This document shows positions 41,431 to 50,859 of a stretch of 64,000 bases of DNA, piece after piece; position 1 is the first letter of the stretch, and every line of letters starts with the position of its first letter. Source of the stretch: Gemmataceae bacterium (lineage in GTDB: Bacteria; Planctomycetota; Planctomycetia; Gemmatales; Gemmataceae); NCBI GenBank assembly GCA_028288765.1, contig JAQGHQ010000414.1, positions 1 to 64,000 of the forward strand. Direction: 5' to 3'. The notes beneath the pieces are model-generated. The model worked only from the letters and a program-made list of their open reading frames with translations. It searched no databases and was not told the DNA's origin. The position numbers and the translations under genes were made by a program.

Positions 41431-42423
41431 ATGAGTTCCGGCCCGATCACCGAGACGGTCACCCTGAGCCAGGCGAAGGAACTGATCCGGTGCCTGGCGC
41501 ACGAACAGAGCCTTCTCCTGCTCTCCCCGCCGGGGGTGGGGAAGTCCGACGTGGTCCGGCAGGCGGCGGCCGAGGCGGAACTCGAATGCAAGTCGCTGCT
41601 CGGCACCCAGATCGCCCCGGAAGACGTGTCCGGGGTGCCGCGGATTGTCGGCGAGCGGAGCGTGTTCTGCCCACCGCGGGTGCTGCTCCCCGAGAACCCG
41701 AAGACGTTCTGCCTATTCCTCGACGAACTCCCGGCCTGCTCGCCGGACGTCCAGAAGGCGTTCTACTCGCTCCTACTCGAACGCCGGATCGGGGAATATC
41801 TGCTCCCGCCCGGCACGTGGGTCGTGGCCGCCGGGAACCGGGCCGAGGACAGGGCCCTCGTCCGCACCATCTCCAGCGCGCTCGTCAACCGCGTGCTCGT
41901 CCTGAACGTCCGGATCGACGCGGCCGAGTGGCTGACGTGGGCGCGGGCGAACGGCGTCCGGCCGGACGTGACCGCGTTCGTCGAGAACAACCCGGACGCA
42001 CTCCTCCGGCCGGTCCCGGACAAGGCCGTCCCGTTCTCGACCCCGCGGGCGTGGGCGTCGCTGTCCCGGGCGCTAGACCTCGTCGGCGGCCGGGGGCAGC
42101 TGACCGAGCCCTTCGTGCGGGCGCTGGCGGTCGGGCGGGTGAGCGAGGAGGACGCCCGGCGGTTCGTCGCCGCCTGGGCCGGCTTGCCCTCTGGACTGCC
42201 CCGCGATCTGGAGGCGAAGTTGAACTGGTCGCTCGCCGAATTGGAACTCTCGGTCCGCGCGACGAACTGCCTGGAGGCCGAGGGGCTCACTACGGTCCGT
42301 GAGTTGGTGATTCGGGACGAAGACGAGCTGTTGGCGATCCGGAACTTCGGCGAGTCGACACTGCGGGAGGTCAAGGCCAAGCTCGCCGCACACGGGTTGG
42401 CGCTGGGGATGAAGATCTTATGA
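41431..42423 (+). CDS. MoxR-like AAA+ ATPase fused to an RNA polymerase alpha-CTD-like domain
   Basis: The 330-residue protein has an AAA+ core of the MoxR/AAA_5 type: Walker A PPGVGKS at 33-39, Walker [10 protein letters not shown] at 94-102, and sensor-1-like AAGN at 133-136, then [11 protein letters not shown]. Residues 264-330 form a second domain that matches the C-terminal domain of the RNA polymerase alpha subunit: [20 protein letters not shown], then [20 protein letters not shown], then GLALGMKIL. The residues equivalent to E. coli alpha R265, N268 and G296 are R276, N279 and G308. MoxR ATPases remodel client proteins with VWA partners. An alpha-CTD could bring the ATPase to DNA, RNA polymerase or activators; this is inference. 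The gene starts 36 bp after the membrane-protein gene. Confidence 0.9.
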   Translation: MSSGPITETVTLSQAKELIRCLAHEQSLLLLSPPGVGKSDVVRQAAAEAELECKSLLGTQIAPEDVSGVPRIVGERSVFCPPRVLLPENPKTFCLFLDELPACSPDVQKAFYSLLLERRIGEYLLPPGTWVVAAGNRAEDRALVRTISSALVNRVLVLNVRIDAAEWLTWARANGVRPDVTAFVENNPDALLRPVPDKAVPFSTPRAWASLSRALDLVGGRGQLTEPFVRALAVGRVSEEDARRFVAAWAGLPSGLPRDLEAKLNWSLAELELSVRATNCLEAEGLTTVRELVIRDEDELLAIRNFGESTLREVKAKLAAHGLALGMKIL

Positions 42424-42443
42424 AACATTAAATGTAAGATTTA

Positions 42444-42529
42444 CCACAGAGTCACAGAGGACACAGAGAGAAGATCAGGCCGAGATAAGAACTATTCAGT
42501 TTCTCGACCTCCGTGGCGTACCTCTGTGG
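42444..42529. repeat. Low-complexity inverted repeat between the two ATPase genes
   Basis: CCACAGAG (42444-42451) pairs with CTCTGTGG (42522-42529). The left arm continues as imperfect CACAGAGG/CACAGAGA units. It separates the paralogous ATPase genes. Confidence 0.65.
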
Positions 42530-42559
42530 CGAACGCGGCTTTTGCAGCAGATCGAACCC

Positions 42560-43639
42560 ATGACTCCGACCGCACCTCCACAGAGCGTCACCCTCTCCCA
42601 GGCAAAGGAGCTGATCCGCTGCCTGGCGGACGCGGAGAGCGTGTTGCTGCTCTCTCCGCCGGGGGTGGGGAAGTCCGAGATGGTACGGCAGGTCGCGGCC
42701 GGGGCCGGGCTCGAAGTCCGGTCCCTGCTCGGCACCCAGATCGCCCCGGAAGACGTGTCCGGCGTGCCGAAGGTGGTCGGCAGTCGTGCTGTGTTTTGTC
42801 CACCGCGGCTTCTCCTCCCCGGTGACGATAAGCCGTTCTGCCTGTTCCTCGACGAGCTTCCCGCTGCTCCACCGGAGGTGCAGAAAGCCTTCTACTCGCT
42901 GCTCCTCGAACGCCGGATCGGCGAGTACCGCCTGCCGCCCGGGACCTGGGTGGTCGCCGCCGGGAACCGGAGCGAGGACCGGGTCCTAGTCCGGACGCTC
43001 TCCAGCGCGCTGCTGAACCGGGTGTTCGTCATCCCCCTTCGTGTCGACCGCGACGAGTGGCAGACGTGGGCGGAAGCTAACGGGATTCGTGCGGATGTGC
43101 GGGCGTTCGTCCGTTTCGTCCCGCAGTCGCTTCAGCGGCCGGCCCCGCCGGACCCGGTCCCGTTCAGCACCCCGCGCGCGTGGGCGCTGCTCTCCCGCGA
43201 CCTCGACCTCGCGGAGGCGGCCGGGAAACTCGGGACCGACGAACGGCGGGCACTGGCGTTCGGCCGCCTCGCCCCCCACGACGCCGGCCTGTTCTGTGCG
43301 CTGTGCGAAGAGGGCCTCGCGGAGATGCGACCGGCGGGCGAGTACGTCACCGACCCGGCGCTTTTGCCGCGGACGGACACGGCGATGTGGTTCCTGGTGT
43401 CTCGCACCCGGCACGCGGTGGCGAACGACGAGCTGGCGCCCCGCGGGGTACGGATCGCCCCGGCGCAGGTGAACGCCTTCCTCGCCGCGGTCGGGGAGGA
43501 GTTCCGGTTCGCCCTGCTGCTCGACCACGTCGAGAAGTGGGCCGAACTCGGGGCGAGCGAGGTGATGTTGTCCACGCTCAGGGACGTGACCGGGCTCGAA
43601 ACAGAAATGCCGAATGCCCCATCAATACCCCGCCAATGA
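42560..43639 (+). CDS. MoxR-like AAA+ ATPase, second paralogue
   Basis: The 359-residue protein is closely related to the ATPase just upstream over its first about 240 residues, at both protein and DNA level. Walker [10 protein letters not shown], Walker [21 protein letters not shown] and AAGNRSEDRVLVRT are shared. The C-terminus differs: instead of the alpha-CTD it has about 110 residues of another helical domain (LLPRTDTAMWFLVSRTRHAV, then FALLLDHVEKWAELGASE). The two ATPases probably arose by tandem duplication and form a hetero-complex or serve different partners. The start is ATG 42560, not the upstream TTG. Its stop overlaps the next ATG by ATGA. Confidence 0.92.
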   Translation: MTPTAPPQSVTLSQAKELIRCLADAESVLLLSPPGVGKSEMVRQVAAGAGLEVRSLLGTQIAPEDVSGVPKVVGSRAVFCPPRLLLPGDDKPFCLFLDELPAAPPEVQKAFYSLLLERRIGEYRLPPGTWVVAAGNRSEDRVLVRTLSSALLNRVFVIPLRVDRDEWQTWAEANGIRADVRAFVRFVPQSLQRPAPPDPVPFSTPRAWALLSRDLDLAEAAGKLGTDERRALAFGRLAPHDAGLFCALCEEGLAEMRPAGEYVTDPALLPRTDTAMWFLVSRTRHAVANDELAPRGVRIAPAQVNAFLAAVGEEFRFALLLDHVEKWAELGASEVMLSTLRDVTGLETEMPNAPSIPRQ

Positions 43640-44964
43640 CGAACCCGACCCCCGAACGAGTTGCTCTGGCCAACGCCCGCAAGGCGCTCAAGTTGGTAGC
43701 CGCCAACCTCCCGCACCTCGCCGGGTTGTGCCAGGCGGTTCGGGTACGGGTGACGAAGAAGTACCCCGTCGCGGCGGTCGGGGCGTCCGGGCTCATGCTC
43801 GTCAACCCGAAGGTGTTCACGGAAACGCCCATCCCCGATCTCGTATTCGTCGTCGCCCACGAACTCCTGCATCTCGCCCTCGACACGTTCGGCCGGTCCG
43901 GCCACGCCCACCCGTATCTCGTGAACGTGGCCCACGACTACATCATCAACGACGTCCTGTCGGTCGAACTAAACCGCCCTGTCCCGCTCGGCGGATTGGT
44001 GTGGGAGGGGGCACGCCGCGAGTCGCTCGAAGCCCTCGTCGTGAAGATCGCGCAGAACTCGGCCGGGAACCCGTCCGGGTGCTGGTCGATCGAGCGGAAG
44101 AAGCCGGCCGGGCGGATGAAGCCGGGTAAGTCGGCGATCTCCGAGCAGCTCGAGAAGCTCGGGCTGATCCCGCCCGGGGGCGGCGAAGCTGACGGGGAGG
44201 GAGACGAGCCCGACGACTACCCGCGGGGCGACGCCCTGACGCCCGAGCAGGAGGGCGAGTTCGAGCCGGAGATCGGGCCAAAGGAGCGGCTGACGATACG
44301 GGAGAAGATTCGGCGGGAGGCGGTCCGGGCGGTGAGCCTCCACGAGCTCCGCGAGCAGATGGCGAAGGAGTCAGGCGGACAAGGCGGTCAGGGGGGTGAC
44401 GGCGGGGCGACCGAGACGTTCATGGACGCGATCCAGACCGCGTACCAGCCGCCGTGGCAGCTCGCCCTGCAGCACTGGCTCGACGCCGTCGCCCCCGGGC
44501 CCCGGAGTTTCGCCCGCCCGAGCCGCCGCGGGGCCGACCGGGCCGATGGGGTGATCCTCCCCGGCCGCAAGCGGGAAGGCTGGGCCCTGCACGTCGTGCT
44601 GGACACGAGCGGGTCGATGCTGAACACGCTGCCCCACATCCTCGGGCTCCTGGCGTCGTTCTGCGAAGGGTCGGGGGTGACGCAGGTGCATGTCATGCAG
44701 TGTGACGTGGGGGTGACCGCCGACGACTGGCTCGACCCCGCGCAGCTGCAAAGCTACAAGATCACCGGGTTCGGCGGGAGCGACATGCGGCCGGCGATGG
44801 GAGAACTCGCCGCCGACCCCGAGGTGTCGGCCGTCCTGGTCCTGACCGACGGGTACATCTCCTATCCGCAGGAGGAACCGCCGTACGCAGTTCTGTGGGG
44901 GCTGGTCGACGGGTGGGACGGCTTTACCCCGGGCTACGGCACGGTGGTTCAGGTGCGGACGTGA
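43636..44964 (+). CDS. Putative metallopeptidase (DUF2201) with VWA-like domain
   Basis: The 442-residue protein has an N-terminal zinc-metallopeptidase-like domain with H75-E-L-L-H79 (VVAHELLHLAL) and a downstream NVAHDYIINDV that can supply a third ligand. A charged linker follows (about 150-260), and then a VWA-like domain with the MIDAS motif DTSGSM, GFGGSDMRPAM and VLTDGYISYP. In DUF2201 families this architecture goes with a MoxR-like ATPase gene next door, as here, where the start overlaps the ATPase stop (ATGA). The VWA part is the likely partner of the ATPase and the peptidase part the effector. The target is unknown. Confidence 0.9.
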   Translation: MTNPTPERVALANARKALKLVAANLPHLAGLCQAVRVRVTKKYPVAAVGASGLMLVNPKVFTETPIPDLVFVVAHELLHLALDTFGRSGHAHPYLVNVAHDYIINDVLSVELNRPVPLGGLVWEGARRESLEALVVKIAQNSAGNPSGCWSIERKKPAGRMKPGKSAISEQLEKLGLIPPGGGEADGEGDEPDDYPRGDALTPEQEGEFEPEIGPKERLTIREKIRREAVRAVSLHELREQMAKESGGQGGQGGDGGATETFMDAIQTAYQPPWQLALQHWLDAVAPGPRSFARPSRRGADRADGVILPGRKREGWALHVVLDTSGSMLNTLPHILGLLASFCEGSGVTQVHVMQCDVGVTADDWLDPAQLQSYKITGFGGSDMRPAMGELAADPEVSAVLVLTDGYISYPQEEPPYAVLWGLVDGWDGFTPGYGTVVQVRT

Positions 44965-44978
44965 CGGGGAGTCTCATA

Positions 44979-45010
44979 TAGGGTGGGCCTCGAAGACGCG
45001 GCCCACCCTA
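44979..45010. terminator. Hairpin between convergent genes
   Basis: TAGGGTGGGC and GCCCACCCTA form a perfect 10-bp stem with a 12-nt loop, between the metallopeptidase gene and thrS. It shares the TAGGGTGGG core with the repeat at 27147-27219. Confidence 0.7.
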
Positions 45011-45047
45011 CAAGATCTGTGACTCTATGGTTAATGATGCTTCATTC

Positions 45048-46904
45048 TCATGGAACCAACTTCAGCGTCCGCAACTTGACAACCTGCTCCAGCATGTCGA
45101 TGAACTCGGCGACCGGTTTGGCCCCCAGGTCTTCGCCGCTGCGGAGGCGGACGGCGGCGGCGTCCGCCGCCATCTCCTTGTCCCCGATCACGAGGATGTA
45201 CGGCACCTTCTGGAGTTGGGCCTCGCGGATCTTCGCGTTCATCCGCTTGTCGCCCAGGTCCGTCTCGACCCGGAAGTCCTTCGCCAGCAGCCGGGCGGCG
45301 ACCTGCTTCGCGTAGTCGAAGTGCCGGTCGGCGATCGGGACGATCGCGACCTGGACCGGGGCCAGCCACGGCGGGAACGCCCCGGCGTACAACTCAATGA
45401 GGTACGCCATCATCCGTTCCATGGTGGAGATCACCCCGCGATGGATCATCACCGGCTGCTTTTCGGTATCGTCGGCGTCCTTGTAGGCGAGTTTGAACTG
45501 GCTGGGCAGGTGGAAGTCGAGCTGGACCGTGGAAAGGGTCTCTTCCCGGCCCATCACGTCCTTCACCTGGATGTCCACCTTCGGCCCGTAGAACGCGGCC
45601 TCTCCCTCCGCCTCGCGGAATGGCAGTCCGAGCTCCTGGAGCCCCTCGCGGAGCATCGCCTCGGAGGTCGCCCACAGCTCCGGGTTGTCGACGTACTTCT
45701 CCTTGTCGTTCGGATCGTGCTTCGACAGCCGGAACGTGTAGTCGGTGATCCCCAGGTCGGCATACGCCTTCTTTACCAGGTGAACGACCCCGGCGAACTC
45801 TTCCTTGATCTGATCCGGGCGGACGAACAGGTGGGCGTCGTTGAGGGTCATGCACCGGACCCGGGAGAGCCCGCCGACCACCCCGGACCGCTCGTACCGA
45901 TACATCTTCCCGAGCTCGGCGATCCGGAACGGCAGGTCCCGGTAGCTCCGCGGCCGCGACTGGTAGATGAGGATGTGGTGCGGGCAGTTCATTGGCCGCA
46001 GTACCAGTACCTCCGCATTCTCCTCCTGGCCGAGTTTCATCGGCGGGAACATGTTCTCCGAGTAATGGTCCCAGTGGCCTGAAACCTGATACAGCTCCTT
46101 CTTCGCCAGGTCCGGTGAGTACACATGCTGATACCCGGCGGCCCTCTCGTAGTCGGTGATGAACTGCTCGAGCAGCCGGCGGACGGTCGAGCCCTTCGGC
46201 AGCCAGATCGGGAACCCGGACCCGAGCAGCTGACTGTTGGTGAACAGTTCCAGCTCCCGGCCGAGCTTCCGGTGGTCGCGCCGGGCGGCCTCTTCTACCC
46301 GGGCGAGGTGGGTCTTCAGGTCGGCCTCCGAAGCCCAGGCGGTGGCGTGGAACCGCTTCAATGCCTTGTTCTTCTCGTCCCCCCGCCAGTACGAGCCGGT
46401 CACCTGGGTGATTTTGAACCCTTTCGGGTCGAGGGCGTTGGTGCTCTCGACGTGCGGCCCGCGGCACAGGTCGGTGAACGTGTCCTGGCTGTAGACGGTG
46501 AGAGTCGGGGCAGCCCCGGGCTGGGCCGAGTTCCCGTACTCGTCCTGGCCGTGGACGAGCCCCTCAATGAGCTCGAGCTTGTACGGCTGGTCCTTGAACA
46601 GACCCTTCCCCTCCTCGGCCGAAATCTCTCGCACCTTGAAGGCGTGTTTGCCGCGGATGATCTTCCGCATCCGGTCGGTGATCCAGTCCAGGTCCTCGTC
46701 GGACGGGTTCACGTCCAGATCGAAGTCGTAGTAGAACCCGTACTCGACCGGGGGGCCGATGGTCGGCTTGGCCTGGGGGAAGCGCTCGGTCACCGCCTGG
46801 GCCAGGACGTGGGCCAGCGAGTGGCGGATCTTGTACAGGGTCGGATCGTAGTCCTTCGGGATGGACTTCTCGCCCGCGGCCTTCAGCTCAGCTTCGCTCG
46901 CCAT
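45048..46904 (-). CDS. thrS: Threonyl-tRNA synthetase without the TGS domain
   Basis: The 618-residue protein has the N2 editing domain (YKIRHSLAHVLAQAVTERFP at about 24-43, then DLCRGPHVEST), the class II catalytic core (RPMNCPHHILIYQSRPRSYR, SGVVGGLSRVRCMTLNDAHL, HRGVISTMERMMAYLIELYA) and the anticodon-binding domain. It charges tRNA-Thr and edits Ser-tRNA-Thr. The usual N-terminal TGS domain of about 60 residues is missing, since the editing domain begins at residue 24. No in-frame upstream start supplies it. The gene is monocistronic and converges with the ATPase operon. Confidence 0.94.
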   Translation of the reverse strand: MASEAELKAAGEKSIPKDYDPTLYKIRHSLAHVLAQAVTERFPQAKPTIGPPVEYGFYYDFDLDVNPSDEDLDWITDRMRKIIRGKHAFKVREISAEEGKGLFKDQPYKLELIEGLVHGQDEYGNSAQPGAAPTLTVYSQDTFTDLCRGPHVESTNALDPKGFKITQVTGSYWRGDEKNKALKRFHATAWASEADLKTHLARVEEAARRDHRKLGRELELFTNSQLLGSGFPIWLPKGSTVRRLLEQFITDYERAAGYQHVYSPDLAKKELYQVSGHWDHYSENMFPPMKLGQEENAEVLVLRPMNCPHHILIYQSRPRSYRDLPFRIAELGKMYRYERSGVVGGLSRVRCMTLNDAHLFVRPDQIKEEFAGVVHLVKKAYADLGITDYTFRLSKHDPNDKEKYVDNPELWATSEAMLREGLQELGLPFREAEGEAAFYGPKVDIQVKDVMGREETLSTVQLDFHLPSQFKLAYKDADDTEKQPVMIHRGVISTMERMMAYLIELYAGAFPPWLAPVQVAIVPIADRHFDYAKQVAARLLAKDFRVETDLGDKRMNAKIREAQLQKVPYILVIGDKEMAADAAAVRLRSGEDLGAKPVAEFIDMLEQVVKLRTLKLVP

Positions 46905-47076
46905 CTGGGGAATCCCCTCGGGTCAGCGGTCCGTGGCACCCGGTCGTACAGCCGGAACCTCCCGGAACGCCGTGCGGGAATGATACACCCGAACCGACAC
47001 GGCGACAGGGGCGGTAGGTTCACCCCTGTCCGGCAACCGTCAATTGCCGGGCCGCGCCTTCTGATGGGAGGTGGAG

Positions 47077-49674
47077 TTACTCCGCCGTTTTGACCGTAGT
47101 CTTCTTGGTCTGGACGATCGTGTTCTTGCAAGCCTGCAACGTGACCGAGTACTCGCCGGGCCCCCGCACGTCGAACGTACACCAGTCGAGCCCCGCCTTG
47201 CCGGACCCCTTGTAAACCCCCACCGCTTTCCCCTCAGCTGTCTTGCAGGACACCAGCACATCGCCGGCCGACTTGTCCGTGGTCAGGAAGTACACCGGCA
47301 AGCCGGCCGGCGGGTTCTTTGCTACGTACCCCTTCGACTTGGCCGGCCCCCGCTCCTGCGCCTTCAACAGGGTGACCGGCTTGACGTCGAATAGATGGGC
47401 ATCGGCCTGGAGGATCTTCTCGGTCAGTTGTTCTAGCGGGGAGATGTCCATCACCCACATGCCCCGGCCGTGTGTGCCGATCACCAGATCCCGGTCCCGG
47501 GGGTGGATCACGAGGTCGTCGATCCGAACGGCCGCCGGAAGTCCCGAGCGGCTCAGGAGGTGCCAGTTCGCCCCGTCATCGGGCGATACGTAGAGTCCTC
47601 GCTCCGTACCGGCGAACAGGAGGTTCCTGTTCCGCGATGACTGCCTCACCACCCGGACCACGGCGCCGGCGGGCAGCCCCGTCGCGATCGGCTTCCAGGT
47701 CGTCCCGTAGTCTGTGGTTGCAAAGATGTACGGCCCGAAGTCGTCGCGCCGGTGCCGGTCGATGGATACGTACACCGTGCCCAAGTCGGAATGGGAGCAC
47801 TCGGCCCGGGTGACCCACCCGTCCGGCGGGATGCCCGGGATTGACTTGCCCACGTCCGACCACTCCTTGCCGCCGTTCCTGGACACCCACACCTTGCCGT
47901 CGTCGGTCCCGACCCAGAGAACCCCCGCCTGCACCGGCGACTCGGCGATGGTTGTGAGCGTGTGACCGCCGTTCATCGCCGGGAACTTCGTCGCCCGGGT
48001 CAGGTCCGGGCTGATTCTCGCCCAGGTGTCCCCGCGGTCGGCCGACCGGAACAACACGTTCCCACCGTAGTAGATGGTCTTCGGGTCGTGCGGGGAGAGG
48101 AGCAAGGGCGTGTTCCAGTTGAACCGGAACGGCGGTCCACCCCTTGGGAACGGCGGGCGGACCGGCCGGGTGGTCGGCCCCTTTTCGCCCGTCATTCTCA
48201 TCCGGAAGAGGCTTCCGTATTGAAACTCGGTGTACACCGTGTCCGGGTCGGCCGGGTCGACCGCGCACTGGAAGCCGTCCCCGCCGCTCACCCGATGCCA
48301 GTCGGTGAGGGTGATGCCGTCCGGGTACGGGGTGGCGACCGGGCCGCCCCAGCTCCCATTGTCCTGGAGCCCGCCGTACACCCGGTACGGGATGCGGGTG
48401 TCGACTGCGATCCCGTAGAACTGGCCGATCACCAGCCCTCGTTTCGGGTCGAACGTCTTCCCGCCGTCCCGCGTCACGAACAACCCGCCGTCGTTCCCGA
48501 GGATCATGTGATCCGGGTTCGCGGGGTTGACCCAGAGGGCGTGGTGGTCGGCGTGGGTGAGCGGCGGTCGAGCGACGAACGTACTCCCGGCGTCGGTCGA
48601 GGCGTAGAGCATCACGCCCAGCACATAGACCCGCTGATCGTTTGTCGGGTCGACCCGGATCTTGCCGTAGTAGAACGGGCGGGGGACGAGGTCGTTCAGT
48701 TTGTTCCACGTCTGCCCCCGGTCCTCGGACCGGAACACGCCGCCGACGTCCGGGCCGCCGAGCGGGCCGCGTTTCCCGCCTTTCCCGGGCGGGGAGGGCG
48801 GCTGACCGATGCTGGTGACCGCGGTCTTGTCGGTTTGCACCACCGCGTACACGATCTTCGGGTCTTTGTGGTACACGGTAACCCCGCACCGGCCGTAGGG
48901 CCTTTCGGGCAACCCGCCGAGCATCTTTGCCCACGTTTTTCCGCCGTTGGTGGTTTTGAAGAGCCCGCCGGTCGGCCCGGTCTGGGTGATCGGGTTCCCG
49001 CCCGAGAATGCGTCCCGCCGGACCTGCCATGCGGCGGCGTAGACGGTCTCCGGGTCCGTCGGGTCCATCGCGACGTCCACGAACCCCGTGTTCTCGTCGA
49101 CGAACTTGCTGAGCCACCACGTCTTCCCGCCGTCGGTCGTCTTGAAGAGCCCGCGCTCCTTGTTCGGGCCCCAGAGGTGGCCGATCGCGGCAACGTAAGC
49201 GACGTCCGGGTCGGTCGGGTGGACGACGACGCGGCCGATGTGGTACGTGTCCGCGAGCCCGCAGTGGGTCCACGTCTTCCCGCCGTCCGCGGACTTGTAG
49301 ACGCCGTTGCCCGGGGAAACGCTGTTCCGCGGATTCCCCTCTCCGGTGGCGACGTATACCACGCCCGGTTTTCCCTGGCAGACGGCGACCGCCCCGATAC
49401 TCAGGGTCGGCTGCTGGTCGAAGACGGGGGTGAAGGTGTCGCCGCCGTCGGTCGTCTTCCACACCCCGCCGGTGGCGGCGGCCACGTAGAAGGTGTCCGG
49501 GCCGCTCTCGACGACGGCGAGATCGACCACCCGCCCGCCCGTGTTCGCCGGGCCGATGCACCGGGCGCAAAGGCCGTCGAGTACCCGCCGGAATGAGTCG
49601 TCCGGTTTCGGCCCGGCGGACGCCTGGGGCGCGACGAGTAACGCCGCGACCGCGGCGGCGAGCCGGAGAGACAT
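47077..49674 (-). CDS. Secreted BNR/sortilin-like beta-propeller protein
   Basis: The 865-residue protein has a signal peptide (MSLRLAAAVAALLVAPQASA). It then has about 700 residues of BNR/VPS10-type propeller repeats with the Asp-box pattern, for example GVWKTTDGGDTFTPVFD, GVYKSADGGKTWTHC and GLFKTTDGGKTWWLSKFVD. Such proteins are often annotated as exo-sialidase- or sortilin-like glycosyl hydrolases, but no catalytic residues can be assigned here. The last about 100 residues form a beta-rich tail ending VQTKKTTVKTAE. It is exported; its function is unknown. Confidence 0.85.
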   Translation of the reverse strand: MSLRLAAAVAALLVAPQASAGPKPDDSFRRVLDGLCARCIGPANTGGRVVDLAVVESGPDTFYVAAATGGVWKTTDGGDTFTPVFDQQPTLSIGAVAVCQGKPGVVYVATGEGNPRNSVSPGNGVYKSADGGKTWTHCGLADTYHIGRVVVHPTDPDVAYVAAIGHLWGPNKERGLFKTTDGGKTWWLSKFVDENTGFVDVAMDPTDPETVYAAAWQVRRDAFSGGNPITQTGPTGGLFKTTNGGKTWAKMLGGLPERPYGRCGVTVYHKDPKIVYAVVQTDKTAVTSIGQPPSPPGKGGKRGPLGGPDVGGVFRSEDRGQTWNKLNDLVPRPFYYGKIRVDPTNDQRVYVLGVMLYASTDAGSTFVARPPLTHADHHALWVNPANPDHMILGNDGGLFVTRDGGKTFDPKRGLVIGQFYGIAVDTRIPYRVYGGLQDNGSWGGPVATPYPDGITLTDWHRVSGGDGFQCAVDPADPDTVYTEFQYGSLFRMRMTGEKGPTTRPVRPPFPRGGPPFRFNWNTPLLLSPHDPKTIYYGGNVLFRSADRGDTWARISPDLTRATKFPAMNGGHTLTTIAESPVQAGVLWVGTDDGKVWVSRNGGKEWSDVGKSIPGIPPDGWVTRAECSHSDLGTVYVSIDRHRRDDFGPYIFATTDYGTTWKPIATGLPAGAVVRVVRQSSRNRNLLFAGTERGLYVSPDDGANWHLLSRSGLPAAVRIDDLVIHPRDRDLVIGTHGRGMWVMDISPLEQLTEKILQADAHLFDVKPVTLLKAQERGPAKSKGYVAKNPPAGLPVYFLTTDKSAGDVLVSCKTAEGKAVGVYKGSGKAGLDWCTFDVRGPGEYSVTLQACKNTIVQTKKTTVKTAE

Positions 49675-49801
49675 GGCTGGTTCTCTGGCGGGGGCGAACT
49701 TGTGAGCGAGTGATGAAAAGGATAAACCCGGCCGGGCAGTGAGTCACGGGAATTATGAAAAGTCCGTGTGGTTGTCACCGGGCGAGGTGACGCCCTTGCG
49801 G

Positions 49802-50764
49802 CTATGCCGGGCTGGTAGCCAGCTTCGTCGCGAGCGTCACCGCCTGGACCAGGCTCGACACGTCGGCCTTGCCTTGCCAGGCGATGTCGAACGCGGTCCC
49901 GTGGTCGACCGAGGTGCGGACGATCGGCAGGCCGAGGGTAATGTTCACCGCGTCTTCGAACGCAAGGGCCTTGAGCGGGATCAGCCCCTGGTCGTGGTAC
50001 ATGCACACATAGGCGTCTGTCGTCTTCCGGTATTTCGGGAGGAAAGCCGTGTCCGGCGGGAGGGGGCCGGTGACGGCGATCCCCTTCGCCCGCGCGGCCT
50101 CGACCGCCGGGGCGATGATGCGTTCCTCCTCCCGGTCGCCGAACAGGCCGTGCTCGCCGGCGTGCGGATTCAGCCCGCACACGAGCAGCTGGGGCTTCCG
50201 CCCCCGCAGCCGCTCCATCGCCGCGGCGGTTAATTCGATCGTGTCGAGGATGCGCTCGACGGTCAGCAGCGCGGGCACCTCGCGGTAGCCGACGTGGACC
50301 GTGACGAGGCTGCACGTGATCGCCTCCGCGGTGAGCATCATGCACGACCGCCCGGCGTGCGTCCGGGCGGCGAGGATCTCGGTGTGTCCGGGGTAGGGGA
50401 ACCCGGCCGCGTGCAGCGACTCCTTATTGATCGGGGCGGTGGCGATGGCGTCGACCCGGCCGGCCAGTGCGTCGTCAATGGCATGGGTGAAGTAGCGATA
50501 CGCTGCCGACCCGCAGGCCGCGGACACACGCCCCGGAACGAGCGCGTCGTAGCCGCCATCAACCGTGGTTAAGTCGAGGACCGACGTCGGGTCAGGGTCA
50601 TGCCACCCGAGATGGGTCGCCACCCGCCGCAGCAGCCCCATGTCACCGTACACGACCGGGATGCAGTAACTCCGGACCCGCTCGTCTGCAAGCAGGCGGA
50701 GGCAGAGTTCCGGGCCGACCCCGGCCGGGTCGCCCATCGTCACCGCGATTCGTGGCAAAGACAT
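49802..50764 (-). CDS. pdxA: 4-hydroxythreonine-4-phosphate dehydrogenase
   Basis: The 320-residue protein matches Pdx[21 protein letters not shown] at the start, [50 protein letters not shown] and [20 protein letters not shown]. These supply the metal-binding histidines. The final stretch [20 protein letters not shown] is also typical. It oxidises 4-phosphohydroxy-L-threonine in the DXP-dependent route to pyridoxal phosphate. ATG 50764 starts the family sequence. It lies downstream of the WD40 gene, 95 bp away. Confidence 0.95.
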   Translation of the reverse strand: MSLPRIAVTMGDPAGVGPELCLRLLADERVRSYCIPVVYGDMGLLRRVATHLGWHDPDPTSVLDLTTVDGGYDALVPGRVSAACGSAAYRYFTHAIDDALAGRVDAIATAPINKESLHAAGFPYPGHTEILAARTHAGRSCMMLTAEAITCSLVTVHVGYREVPALLTVERILDTIELTAAAMERLRGRKPQLLVCGLNPHAGEHGLFGDREEERIIAPAVEAARAKGIAVTGPLPPDTAFLPKYRKTTDAYVCMYHDQGLIPLKALAFEDAVNITLGLPIVRTSVDHGTAFDIAWQGKADVSSLVQAVTLATKLATSPA

Positions 50765-50859
50765 GAATTCGCCTGAAAGTCTGTATAGGTGTGAGTGGAA
50801 TTCCGGTCTCGTCTCCCGGGCCTCCACTCACCCCCACACTACCCACCCACACTTTTCTG

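Noticed and set aside
47962-49596. A 544-codon plus-strand frame opposite the BNR protein
   Set aside because: It has no domain and mirrors the Asp-box repeats of the minus-strand gene, which has a signal peptide and family match.
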